This document shows, in pieces, positions 47,541-59,848 of a stretch of 64,000 bases of DNA (its first letter is position 1; every line of letters starts with the position of its first letter). The notes under the pieces are model-generated. The model did not search any database and was not told the DNA's origin. It saw only the letters and a program-made list of their open reading frames with translations. Both the position numbers and the translations under genes were made by a program. Origin of the DNA: Canna indica (Eukaryota > Streptophyta > Magnoliopsida > Zingiberales > Cannaceae); assembly GCA_034359265.1 (NCBI GenBank), contig CP136892.1, positions 86,110,001 to 86,174,000 of the forward strand, given 5' to 3'.

Positions 47541-49835
47541 TTTTCAAAATTTATATCTATAAATATTCTTCTTCACACACATGACACAACTGTGCACATG
47601 TCAAACGCATTGATAACACTAAAATCATTCCAAATTAACTTATTGTCGGCGATGAGTCTGAAAACCATTTCCAAAAACTACATAGCATGCCATGTTATCT
47701 AGACATTATTGAATTCTTTTTATTGAAGGAGCATCACGAAGGAGTGAAGAAGAAGCCATGTCTGTCTTGGTAAATAAAAGCAAATTTTGTTTTCTAGGGG
47801 CCCTTGTGTTACAACAATTAGATATCATTTTGTCTGAAGCTAATGATTCCCTTTCCTTTTAATTCTTTTGAGGGCAAGTAATTTAGCAATTAGAGACCTA
47901 TTTTTTCAATGGATTAAGGTGCTACAATTAAGAATATTTAGTCTTCATTGCCATAAATTTTGTATAGCAGAAGGTAAATGCTTAATGCTCTGTTTAGGAT
48001 ATATATAGAGAAGGAATCATTTCTGTGGGACAGAGACTATTCTTAGGGGGCATTCATTATTTCACTAGTCTTTATTCTTTTCAATACTTGTGTCTTTGAC
48101 TATGATTTCCACAACTTTAAGTGGTAGATATTAAGTTATGCCACCAAGTCTCATTCAATCCTATACCTATGTATAAATTTGCAAAAGGCTCCTTTGTTGT
48201 TCTTATGTGCTAAGAATATACCTTTAGGTTCAATACTTGTTCATTTAAAAGGATAAATTACATATACACTTTGTTCTTAGATTTAATTATATTTATGTGA
48301 CATCCCTTATGGTCATTTTGCTTCACTAGATAGGATATGATGAAAAAAATAAATGAGAGAAAAAATTATATAGAATTTTTAATCCAATATACACCAGATA
48401 TAATATCAATTTTATATTTTTAATCATAATTTCTTCTAATTTAAGCATCAAATAAATAAGGAATTAAAAGAAGTTGAGAGGTTGTACATGGAATTAACAT
48501 AAGTAGAGGGGTGCTCATACAATTTATCATATTTTAATAATTTCACCTAGAATTCTAAGTAGTTCAGGTGGAGATTTTTGGAATGTGTGTCCAAATTGAT
48601 TACTTAACTAATTCTTAACGTATGATTGAACCTTTGCAGAGTGCTGATCCTCCATAATCCATACACCATTTGAAAGCTACTGTGAGCCTAAGCAAAACAA
48701 GAATAGTTTGATCTCAATGCAAAAAAGTAATCCATCATGATCACATGTTCCACAGTTTGAAATACTCAGCCAGTCAGCTAAAATATAATTTACAGCTCGA
48801 GAAATGCAACACTAAAAGCAATGTCTTCTTCCATGGAATGATTCAAGATTTGACCATCACATATAGACCTCTGAACTTTTAACTTTCAAATCTCTCAACA
48901 ATCATGAATCAATTGTGTGATCGGTCCATTACTGATTGCAACAAGAACTTAGAAAGATGACCTTACACCAATAATCAACCTGGCATACTGCTAGTGAAGC
49001 TAAAATCCTCCTTAATCATACTTTGATTCTGGTAGAGAGCAACATCGAATTGATTAACCATCTAATCTTAAAGAAATTGGTAGAGAATGTGATGTTTGGT
49101 AGTATGTCGTTTCCCCTGCCCTTTGTCATCTTCAAGATTTTTGCTCTTCCATGGAGAGATTTGGACATGGCATCCTACCACAATTTGAAGAGAGAAAAAT
49201 TTGAAATTGCAACTGAGATCATGATTCACAGCATTTCTTATCAATCATGCAATTGATATGTGGCAAAAGTTGTGGATGATTACAAAAATGATTTGGTAAA
49301 ATTGCCTCACATCATTTCATAAGTGAACTGGATTCTGATGTGCTTGATTAGTTAGCTGCTCTCAATCAGAGAAGGTTAACCTGAAAGTTCATAGCATCTT
49401 CCTTATATAAGTCTGAAAAGAACACATAATACCTGTTGAAATGAGACATGTGACCATAAAATTGACCACATCATAGTAGACATTGATAACCAAGCAGATA
49501 CCAAGTGCTTATTTTCCTGTTACCAAACAGAAAAAAGACAATGTCATAAAGCATTATAAACTATGAATGAAGTCGAGGACCGAAGAAGAGCTTAAAAACC
49601 ATGCTTGCACTAGTCAAATGGCATTGTGCACCTAAAGTATAGAGGCAGAAAGTTTTACTTATTTGCACATTGAGAATTTAATCACATGTAAATTATACAA
49701 ATCTTGTAAACATATTTTTCAAAATGCTGAATTTATAATTACAAGATCCACCTTATTAAACAACTGACTCTTGTATCGGCTTATGACATGTACAATAACC
49801 GCAATCTTATAACTGACCTTTACATACTAAATTTC
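47541..49835. other. Intergenic, 3' of WEB1
   Basis: AT-rich, no gene recognised. The last few hundred bases before 49836 should be the 3' untranslated region of the minus-strand WEB1 gene. Confidence 0.4.
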
Positions 49836-52835
49836 TTACTTGATTGGTTGTGACTTCTTCAGACCAGAGAACAGAACAATTTTTGGTACAAGTGATTTCT
49901 TTTTTTTTCTTGTCTTCACTTCTGATACGCCATTGTCTATACTATCTTCTGGAGTGAAATGCTTTGGATCAGACATGGAATGGATTACAACATTTTTTTC
50001 TTCCTTATTATAGCTTTGAAGTCCACTAGGCTGCTCGATACTCTTTGGAGGGCTCTTTTGAGGATTTACTGCTGCCTTGGCTTCATTATTAGCTCTCCTT
50101 CGCTGTTCATTCTCAGCTCTCCATTTCCTCAGCTCCTGTTCTGCACCCAATTTTCCTTCCTTGGCCTTCTCAGCCTTCTCCGTAGCAGCATGCAGAGCTG
50201 CTTCCCGAACTCTCATCTCCTTGTATGCTTCATTGAGTCTCTCTAAGCTCTTTGACTCTGACTGTTTAGCCACCTCAATCTGAGCAATTGCAGCAGTTAC
50301 TCTTTCATGGGCAAGCTCCTCAGCTTCATGAGCTCTCTTGCTGAGGTTAAAGTACTCATCCAATGGAAGATTCACGCTATGAGGGGAATCCTCGCCGCAG
50401 ATGCTAGATGCCTGTTCACTCTCTTGCAATGCTTTAATTGCTGCAAGTGCCAGCTTCTCTGATGCTCTAGTTGCTTCAATTTCCTTTATAGCTGCCTGTA
50501 ATCTGATCTCTATTGTGCTCGCACTTGCCTTTGCTTGCTCTGCTTCTTCCTTGGACTTTCTTAGTTCTTCTCGTGCCATCTGAGCAGCAGACTTCGCTTC
50601 ATCTGCTTCCTGAGCTGCCCGTTGCAACAATTTAGGCAGCTCCACCATTTTCTCTCTAGCTGCTTTTTCCTTCGTGCGAATGACTTCTATATCTTGTTTG
50701 GTCCTATCAAGCTCAGCTTCAAGAGAAGAAACTGCTATAGATGCCATCCCTTCTCTTTGCTGCAAGTTGGTAAGGGATGCCCTTTCTCTGGCCAGCTCAG
50801 ATTTGAGGGATGAAGCAGCAACTCGTAGACAATTAACCTCATCCTTTGCTTTCGCAATACTGCCTTTTACTTCTTCAAGCTCTTTTCTGGTTAAAGTTAA
50901 TGCTTGAGTGCAATTCTGTGTTCTCTTTGATTCTTCATTATCATTTGATAATTTGTCCTCCGTACTTTGAGATTCTTGATTCAATTTTGATTCCATATAT
51001 GATGCTAGTTCAGCCTTGAGATTGAAAAGTAAAGCAGATGCTTTCTCTAGTTTTGCTTTGAGATTTTTTGTCAACAAAAGCTGCTGATTAAGTTGTTGCA
51101 CCTCCTCCTCAGCATGCTTTAGCTCCTTCTCCCATCTAAGGCAATCTTGCTCTCTTGCCAAGACTGCGCCAATCCTATGTTCTTCTGCTTCAAGATGTGC
51201 AGCATGGGCTGACTCTAGAGATTCCTTTGTTGAGATGAGCTCCAGCGTCAGTTCCTCAGCTTTCTTCTCAATCTCTTTTAGCGTAGACTTAGCATCTTCA
51301 GCTTTTTTTGTTGCTATATCTCTTTCTTTAACCAAGGAAACATACTCATCTTGTGAAGCTTTCAACTGAGCTTTTACTGTCCTCAGTTCTGCAACTGCTG
51401 CTTCATGCCTTGCTTTAGCAACCTCCAGTTGCGCTTTAGCTGCAACACTTGATTCATTGGCAATTCCTTGCTCCATTTCCATGATTCTCAACTGAGCCAA
51501 CTCGGAGTCCTGTTTTGCTTGAGCCTCTTCAGTTTGGGCTTTCTCAAGGTTCAGCTTTAGCTCTTCTACGATCCTGTTGGTTCTATCCAGTTCCTTCAGC
51601 ACTTGTGACTTACTCTCTTCTGTTGCTTCCGACTGTCTTTTGCATTCTGGGATTTCTGCTTGCATTCTCTCTAGCTCCAATTCGACTAACTTATGTTTCT
51701 GCACATGGGCAATTCAAAGCTTATCCATATTAGAATTGTTTATTTGGAATCATGACAAACTGATCACTATATAATCAGAATGCCCACTGTTAACAGTATA
51801 CTTTGATGCAACAAGATTCCTCTTTGGAATAGAAGCTTCAAAGAGAAGAGTTTATGGAACACCAGTTTCAGTTTGTATTGAGAACAAGCTAGAAATGTCC
51901 ATATTCCATCCTTCCTTAGAAGCAAAGACTAGGTATACATAATAGAAATGATTTCTTATTTTATCATCAAATATTGATTTAAGAAAAACTGCTACTAATA
52001 ATCTACTTATAGATAAAAAAATGAGTAGAACATGGAGAACAAGTAGAAGATTGAGCCTAACAATAAGGTACTAATCATCCAATAGAATCACCATTACCTC
52101 CAAAGTAGTTTGCTTGTGAGCTTTCCAATCAACTATTCCACCAAACTTGGTAACTGCCTCCTTAACTGATTCAAAAGGTGCAGCAGTGTCAATAATGCCT
52201 CTATTCAAAGAGAGATTTTTTACAGGTTTGGCAGATGTAACTGATTCAGGTGCCTTCTTTTGTATGCCGCCAATGTTATTAGGGTGATGGAGCTCATTAG
52301 CCAAATTAGGCAAACTTTCTTCAATATTTCTAGTTTCACTTGATGTAGTCAAACTCAAATCATAAATTATCTGATCATCAACAAGTTCAACAGACGAGTA
52401 AACGTGAAGCTGGTTTGAAATACTTTCCAACTCATTTTTCAGTGGATCAACTGAATGAGGCACTGGATGGATCATATTGTGAGATGGCACTACTGCAACA
52501 TCAGGTGTATTATGGTCTGTTGATGAGATAGTAGAATGGGAATCCCTCAAATTTGTTTCCTGCTGGTGATTAGAGTCAACTGTTCCATCAACGAGCATGT
52601 CTTTCCCTATTAATGAGACATTGGAAACAGTTTTCTTAAGTGATAGCTCAGGGTCCTCAGTGAAAGATTCCTGCTGATTATAATTTGTAACTTCTTCCAG
52701 ATGGTGATTTGTGCCAACATTGTCATTATGGAACGTTGAATTTGGAGGTCCTATAGCTGGAAGACATTCTGCTGAGGAAGTGGTCATATGAGGTTCTTCA
52801 GAGCATCTTGCTTCAGTGTCTTTTGTTTCTTCCAT
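49836..52835 (-). CDS. WEB1: WEB1-like coiled-coil protein (WEB family, DUF827)
   Basis: Two coding exons (52835-52098 and 51698-49836, minus strand) join in phase to 866 residues. The N-terminal 200 residues are acidic and variable. The conserved entry motif is [20 protein letters not shown] followed by [10 protein letters not shown]. After that comes about 500 residues of heptad-rich coiled coil ([40 protein letters not shown]) and a basic [13 protein letters not shown] tail. In Arabidopsis WEB1 works with PMI2 to keep chloroplast photorelocation speed in blue light, through cp-actin. The first methionine is MEETKDT. A TTGCAG acceptor directly precedes it, so the gene has an intron in its 5' leader. 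Slightly longer than Arabidopsis WEB1 (about 800). A close WEB family paralogue cannot be excluded. Confidence 0.88.
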
Positions 52836-54016
52836 CACTGCAAGTAGGATATATTCCAAATCAATTTTTGGTTTCAAGTAAAAAAGTATATAAGGCACAA
52901 AGATCATAAGCAAAATGAGAATAACACAAATTGAAAAAATGGAGTAAGAAATTTTTACAATAATTCAGACTTCAGACAAACATTCACACTACAATAAACA
53001 GATATGATGAGCAGGGTCAACAATGTCATGAAAGGTAAAATTGATTTGTTATTGAGGATTATGCAGTTTAATTGCAAAACTGAACACAGGGATGCCAGAG
53101 TGGGAAAAGAAGAGGGTTACTAAAAAAACTATAAATGAACCAATTTCCAAATTTCACCTTGTTATGGAGCTAAAAAGGAAATTAGGTGCACAGAAGGGAA
53201 CATTAGCCTTCACTATATTCCCACTTCATAGCACAAATAATAGGTGCAGGATATCAAAAATGCACTGTAGTAACTTAGATCAGTGACAAAACTGTAAGAA
53301 GAAGAGTTCACAATGAAATTATTAACATGAAATTTGGAGAATTAAGAAACAACCTCAAGATATTCAGCTCATATCTGGTTAGAAATCCTAACCTGGGGTC
53401 TTGAACCTTGATTTTGTAAGGTTAGTACAAATTTTTGCACAACTCAGAAACAGAGAAAAACATGTCTGATCTAAACTTGAGTGCGGAAGTCTTAAATATG
53501 AATTATTACTTGAGACAAGTTATTAACTTCTGGAGGAGTTTATATATTTAATACAAAGCGGTGAATTCAGACCTTGTCCTTAGGATTACTAAAAAAATTA
53601 CAGGTTCCAAAAGATGAAGTGCCAGCTTTTAGATGTTTGTACTACAAAAGGAATGCACATAGGAGTTGGACACTGCCATCTCTTAGACAACTTTCATATG
53701 CTAACGATGTAAGAGTACCAAACCAGTATTGTCAAATACCAAGGTTGATATTAAGTTGCTCATCCGAACTTCTATTGTCATTTGCAGGGTTACTCAAGCA
53801 GTCAAATATGAATAAAGTAGGAATACTAAGAAAGATGTCCCATCATGTCTGCAGGGCAGACCAAACACAAGCTCTGGTCGCTCGGTCAGCGAAGTGCAGA
53901 CTGAATTCATTCCGCTTAAGGTCCATCCACTCGCCTTTAGACCACTTAACATCACACGAGCACTCTAATGACAACGACCAAAGACTTGATTGAGTTCATC
54001 AATTTCCACAATCTCT
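52836..54016. other. WEB1 5' leader intron and upstream region
   Basis: The acceptor just before the WEB1 start implies that part of this sequence is a 5' UTR intron. The noncoding first exon cannot be placed with confidence. I see no other gene. Confidence 0.4.
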
Positions 54017-54046
54017 CTTTTTTTTTAAGAGAAGGTGAGGCGTTAG
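54017..54046 (-). mobile_element. 30-bp micro-insertion of a LINE tail
   Basis: CTTTTTTTTTAAGAGAAGG, then TGAGGCGTTAG, sits between two perfect 16-bp copies of AATTTCCACAATCTCT (54001-54016, 54047-54062). The T-run and GTGAGGC match the reversed 3' end of the LINE at 18644 (TTTTAGGTAAAAGTGAGGC). This is a target-primed insertion that copied almost nothing beyond the poly(A). Confidence 0.75.
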
Positions 54047-54062
54047 AATTTCCACAATCTCT

Positions 54063-55385
54063 TGAACAAAAATACGACAAGCCTCGAAATTACCACTCGA
54101 ATTCAAGAACTCTTATGACAAAAATCGAATTTTTCAAATCACGATACCAAAAACTCCGTGGGGGGCAAAAAGATGGAAGAAACAGATACTTACTCGGTTC
54201 GCTTTCGGCAAAAGATGATTCAAGGATGCTCTTTTCCTGACACCAGAAAGGAGGAAAAGCTACGGAATTAGTAAAGGAGCAAGGCGGGAAAATGATCGAG
54301 CAAAGAGGAGCTGCAAACCTCGAGCATGGTAGTGATCCCGTCACTACTCCCAATCCGCATGTCCGAACAACACGCTCTCTTCTCCGCTGCCGCTCTCTCT
54401 TCTTCTTCTTCTACTACTCGTCTTCCCCCTTCCTATTTTTCCCCCTTTTTCAATTCCCAAATTATGGTGTACGTTAATAAATTCATCTTAGCAATCGAAT
54501 TCTCCTTTAAATTTTCAATCAAATAAGCACCTACATCCATTACCCCCCATTTTACCTTCACCGTACTGAAAAATTCAGTGGGACCGAACCGTGAGTTCAA
54601 ATTAAAACCAATATAAAAAGGGGTAGAGAAGCGGGTGGTTTCAACCGAGTAGGCATAGGAAGGCTAGTATGATTTTTTATGTACGCATTAGGTTGACGGC
54701 TAAGGGCGAGTGGTTGACGAAATACCGCCACATGGCCCACATCACGACCCACTCGGCCACTCCACACAAACTCACAAGTCGTTAGAGATTTCTTAGCAGT
54801 TGAGCGGCTCGGTTTTATCCATTTATATTTTATGATAAAAATGTGGCAAATATCATTTATTGAAGTCGCAGCGGTGATAATAATAACTATTATTATTATA
54901 TTAAGTAGTTGTAGTGGGCGGTGGAATAAAAGGGAATGTTCTTTGTTCAGCTAAAAAAATTAATTGGTTTATTGATTTATATACGGAGAACGGGTCAACG
55001 TGTGCAATGAATGAATCGTCGTGTGGGCCGCACGTGCTTCATGTCGGGCTATCGACGTGGATTTGGGTCAGGGACGCGATCTGGTTTGATCTTGATGAGT
55101 AGGAGTGACAATTGGAACAGATGAACCATGATTGACCGGTTAAATGAATCGTAAAATTCGATTTCAAATAATAGATTTATGGTTCGATTTTTATTTCGAT
55201 TAGTAAAATTTAAAAAATGAATTTTAATCAATTCGATTTCGATTATCGGATCGCGGACAATTGGTAACCGAAACTAGTTATATATTTCTATTCTGAATAC
55301 CGATTATTCGCGATTAATCGATAACCGGAACCGATAATAACTTATTATATATATTATTAACCTAAACCCTGAAACTCGCTACTCG
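54063..55385. other. Intergenic
   Basis: A CT-rich block at 54385-54430 may be a promoter or leader element. From about 55100 to 55340 the sequence is built of GATTAATCGATAACCG and TTCGATTTC words and starts TAGGAGTGAC, like the left end of a hAT-type element, but no right end or target duplication was found. No gene recognised. Confidence 0.4.
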
Positions 55386-55480
55386 TTTTTTTTTTTGAAA
55401 AAAAAGTGAGGCATGAACGCCACACATTTCATTTAAATTATAGATCAGTGTGTCATAATTCAAGGACCGTAACAAAGATA
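55386..55480 (-). mobile_element. LINE 3' tail remnant
   Basis: TTTTTTTTTGAAAAAAAAGT followed by GAGGCATGAACGCCACACA and TTTAAATTA resembles the start of the element at 18644 (T-run, GTGAGGC.TGACG, TTTAAATTA). So it is a short, minus-oriented copy from the same LINE family. No target duplication could be matched and the end is approximate. Confidence 0.5.
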
Positions 55481-55618
55481 AATAAAAAAAAGGGATATTG
55501 GACTTAATTTTATTATGTTTGCCCTCGGATAAAACGCTACGGGTTTTCTTTCACGTGATACCTTTCGTGTGTTCCAACCCTAGTCGCACGTCTCTCGCCT
55601 CGCTATTTGTCTAGGTAA

Positions 55619-55640
55619 TCTCTCTCTCTCTCTCTCTCTC
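55619..55640. repeat. (TC)n microsatellite
   Basis: A pure TC run in what looks like a plant 5' leader context, 60 bp upstream of a short MGGCFPC reading frame. Confidence 0.9.
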
Positions 55641-55701
55641 ATCATGAGAATGGGCGGCAAAAGGGGAAGTAGTCAGTGAGAAACTAGTGCGGCGAGAGAA
55701 G

Positions 55702-55743
55702 ATGGGAGGTTGCTTTCCCTGCGCCGGAGATCAACCAAATTAG
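55702..55743 (+). pseudogene. Possible remnant of an RLCK-VII first exon
   Basis: A 13-codon frame MGGCFPCAGDQPN starts after GAGAGAAG and is stopped by TAG. MGGCFPC is the N-acylation start of many plant receptor-like cytoplasmic kinases (PBL group). Nothing kinase-like follows within 3 kb, so this is either a broken first exon or chance. The GC-richer sequence to about 55980 could be part of the same lost gene. Confidence 0.2.
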
Positions 55744-56480
55744 GGGAAGTAGTCTGTCTCGTCCAATTTAAATTTTTTATTCTCTTTTATATGCTCCTAA
55801 TTTCTTTCACCATTTTCTCCTCCTCCGATCCCTCTCTAAGCTCCCCTATGCTCTGTCGGACTTTTCGCACAAGCTTCATTTATAACCTCCCGCCCTAGCT
55901 CCACCATTGACTACCTTCGCCCCTAGCTACTCCGGCTCCAAAGCAAGCAAAGGAGAACACTTCCTCCTCCGATACGTACATTCTTCATTATTATTTGTTT
56001 TGCATTCTTTGTTTTTTTGTCTTTTTATTCTTTTATTATTTCGATGTTGAATTTGAGCCAATTACACCATAGTTTAAATTTAAACGGAAGAAATAGGAAC
56101 AAATGCCCATTGAAATTTTTAGTTACGTGTCAATCACAATGGCAAACAAGAAAATATAAATGATAGGTAAAGAAAGGAAAAAAAAAGGTGAGGAGGAATG
56201 AGGAGTGTGAACATTAATTGGGGAAGACTTCGGCAATGCCTGTGTTGACTTTAGTTGACTTCTTTTTTTTACCAAGTTGACATTTAATGTTTGGGTACAT
56301 TTGTGCAGTACATGTATTCATTATTGGGAAGCATTCGATGCATCTACGAAGAAAGATAAAGTCTTGAGCAGATGTTGACATTTTGACAACACCGAACGCT
56401 AACGTAGACCCACGTATGACGTTTAACGTTCAGCTTACTCCCGCAAGCACCCGCGTGCATGCAAATAAGCGAAATAGAAT
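55744..56480. other. Intergenic
   Basis: CT-rich sequence to about 55960, then AT-rich spacer. No gene recognised. Confidence 0.4.
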
Positions 56481-56983
56481 TAGGGGTATGAATGGGTATC
56501 CAGTAGACCCAGATTGGTTGAAATTTAATCGATCGGGTAGGTTTTTGGTATTCGAAACCGGTTAGAACCTACTCGATCGGGCATATTCCGAATAGATCAT
56601 AATTAAATTCGAGTACGGTTAGAGATAAAAATTAAAGAATCGGTCAAAATCATTTTTGGTTCCCGTCCAATACATCGGGTATCCGAAATCAAAATCGAAA
56701 TCGATACTCGGAATATGTGCCCCGCAACATCTTCGTTTACAGGTTCCAACAAGGTACCATGTTGAAACATGTTTGAACCTATTCTAAAATATGTATTAGA
56801 ACCTATTCTGGGACATGTTCCAACAGGATATCCGAAACTGAAACCTGTGTTTTCGGATAGGATTTGATTCTAGGTTCCAACAATGTAGAGTTTAATTTCA
56901 AAACTTAAGAATCGATCATATACTAAGTAGAATCCAAGTATCATGAAAAATGCATGATATGCATTTGGACCCGCTCACCACTA
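56481..56983. mobile_element. Non-autonomous hAT-type element (CCCGCTCACC-ended family), best copy
   Basis: It starts TAGGGGTATGAATGGGTATC and ends GGACCCGCTCACCACTA. It is flanked by AATAGAAT (56473-56480) and AATAGAAC (56984-56991), an 8-bp duplication with one mismatch. The interior carries TTCGAAACCGG, GGGTATCCGAAATC and AACATGTTTGAACC repeats. Relatives lie at 13197-13662 and 46003-46211. Confidence 0.78.
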
Positions 56984-56991
56984 AATAGAAC

Positions 56992-58174
56992 TAAACATTT
57001 TCCCAAATTCTTCTTTAACTTTACTTAAAGGAACATGTTTTTAATGAAACCAAAATCATTTACAACATTTCTATTCAAAATCGAATATAAATAAACCAAA
57101 ATTATTTACAAAATGCATGCAAATAAGTTTTACGGTCCCTTTATTTTGTGATAGGACCGGATAATAAACGAGAAAAAAAATTCATAATTTTTTTATCCGG
57201 TGTACGTCAAATATAAAATCAAGTTTATATTTTTTTATTTTTTTTAAAAAAAATAAGTACCTAACTAATAAAAAATTAAAATCTATATATCACTTGTTAT
57301 ATTTTTCTTTATCCTATGGAGCAAATATGTCCTCGTCTATTTTACTTCTAAGCATCTCGACAACCCATTAATTTAAGAGACAATTATTTCGATTATCAAT
57401 GCTTTTTTAATTCTAAATAATAACGTCACTTTGGTGTTAATTTTTACATTATGATTATTAATACATTTTCTTTATTTAGAGGATGTAGTTCACGCGTTTT
57501 ATCTTAAATTAATTATTTAATAAATTTAATGTTGTATTCCAATTTTAGGATAAAATTAAGGATAAATTACTTGAAATCCCTCTCGACTATAATTGTTGTT
57601 CAAATAATTCTCCTTTGTTAGTCCTCTATTAGCTATCTATCAAAATAATGCCACGTGACATAACTCTCCACCCTCTATCTTATCTAACGACTATTACTTC
57701 TTTTTCTACTTATCCCTCACATACTTGCTCTTCTTCCATTGCCCTAGAGGCTTAGACTCCACTATCGTCGCCGCGGGCGTCATCATCATCACCGTCGCCA
57801 CCATTATTGCCTCCTCCGCCGTCACCGTCTCCTCCACCAGAAGACTCATGGCAGAGGAGGTGGTTTATTTGAATATTCATGTATTGTCACTTGACTTTTC
57901 ATTGAAGTTGAAATGCATATATATATATATATATAATGCCAATGATCGCGTTGACAAACTAATACTTAGATTTTATATATATTGTGATCGTTTAAAATTT
58001 GAAAATATAAATTTGTCATGCATTTGATGCACAAAATACGTTAGAATATACGACAAAAATGATAAAATCTATTGTATAACATATATATATTGTATCGTGA
58101 AAAATCATAGTACAACAGAAATAGCGTAGAAGAAAACATACTACATGCATCATTTTTTCTTTTGGTTTAAAAAT

Positions 58175-58216
<42 letters not shown>

Positions 58217-59848
58217 ATATTTTGTGGACACAAATTGTGTTTTTGGTCTACATGTATTATTTAGTTATACATGAAACAAATATAGTACAACTCCTTATCT
58301 TGTATTATTTTGCATTAGTTTGTCTTATCTTTTCTAGTATGGGTACCCAACCTACCATATATTTATTAAAATCTAAAGTTTAAATTAAAATAATGAATAA
58401 TGTATTTTAAATATAATAGGAGTATGATTGGGGTTTATAGAAATATGTCTAGAAAAATAATTCTCACAAATTATAGATATTGGATTATAAATCAATTTGT
58501 TTTTTTTTCTTTTCCTCTCTATCTAATGATCGAGGTGGTCAACTTGGAAGGAACGATCACCCCGACGGGAGAGGCAATGCAAGGATGGCCATTGCATCAC
58601 GAGTGGCGAGGAGAGATGATGCAAGCAAGTTATGCGAAACTACATCTCAAAATTCATTTATTCATTGTGAATCAATTTTTACTTACAACATTACAATGTA
58701 TAATTATTTTTTAAGTTATTAATATGTATATTTTTTCATCTAGTCCATTATTATTATTTTTCGTTTGATATTTTTTTAATTCATGTCAACATTCCATATT
58801 GGCACTTAACATTAAAAGTTAACAAAAAAATAACAGAAGGACTAAACGAAAACAAAAAATAAATTTTGAGGGACTAAATGAAAAGTTTTTTAAAAAAGGG
58901 ATCAAACGAAAAAAATATGATATTTTGAAGGACAAAAACATAATTAAACCATTAGTTTTTATACCCAATAGAAGACAAAAATTAATGTGAAATTCTATTT
59001 GCAATTATCCAACGAACCAAAACACACTGTTAATTTAATAACAAAGACAACAATAAGTTTCATTGAACAAGTCCTCCACAAGCTAAAATTGGCATTGCAA
59101 TCAAGAACTGACCAACTTAGTATAACATTCAAGTTGAACAGTATTTCAATGAGGATTGTTATATCCTCCTATTTTTTATAATCCTTCTAATAATTTACAA
59201 TGACATCAATTATAATTTTACCGATAATCATGAATATTTTATTACACGGTGAGTTATTTTTAGTATTTTTCTTTTTTAATGTGAAGTTAATGTGATAATT
59301 TTTGCATTTTGGAGTTGGAAAATGTGACCCCCAATACTGAATACTCACATTCAAGTCAATATTAATTATAAGAAAGCACAATATTTTATATATTTTGTAT
59401 GGAATTGAATTACTTAATGATTAGGAAATTGAATTAAACATTGGGGAGATAACTATAAATTCTATGGTTTTTTATATTCCTTATCCCAATAATAATAATA
59501 GTAATAATAATAAATAAATAAATAAATAAATAAATAAAATTGATTTGTTTATAATTATGCTGACTCCAAAAACAAACCATTTTAACGAGGAAGGCTCCAA
59601 TATCTTCCGTGTTCCTTTGCATCGGCGCCTCCTCCACTATCGCCATCGCACCGCCTCGCCTACCCCAAGCGACCTCCGAAGCCCGGTAACCTCTCCGTCT
59701 TATTATCAGCGATTTCTCCTTTCCATCCTGCAGGAACCCTAACTGCTCGCGACCGATCCATCGGAAGTCGATCGAACGTCTAGGGTTTCGTCGTGCCGCC
59801 AACGCGATCGGCGGCGGCAGCGGTGGGGGGACGGAGCCTCCCCTTGGG
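56992..59848. other. Intergenic and promoter of the BAT2_N-like gene
   Basis: AT-rich sequence has (TA)n runs at 57917-57935 and 58181-58214 and an (AAT)n/(AAAT)n run at about 59489-59538. A short GC-rich island at 57750-57870 has no coherent gene. From about 59580 the sequence is a GC-rich leader, with AACCCTAA (59735-59742) and TAGGGTTT (59781-59788). Confidence 0.45.
59735..59788. promoter_or_regulatory. Paired telo-box motifs in the leader of the BAT2_N-like gene
   Basis: AACCCTAA and, 38 bp later, its inverted form TAGGGTTT lie 60-115 bp before the start codon. Telo boxes are known to occur near the transcription starts of plant growth and translation genes. The function here is inferred only. 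Confidence 0.5.

Noticed and set aside
57725..58027. Small frame with hydrophobic start near a GC-rich island
   Set aside because: It is built on TCATCATCATCACC-type simple sequence and an (AT)n run, with no conserved pattern.
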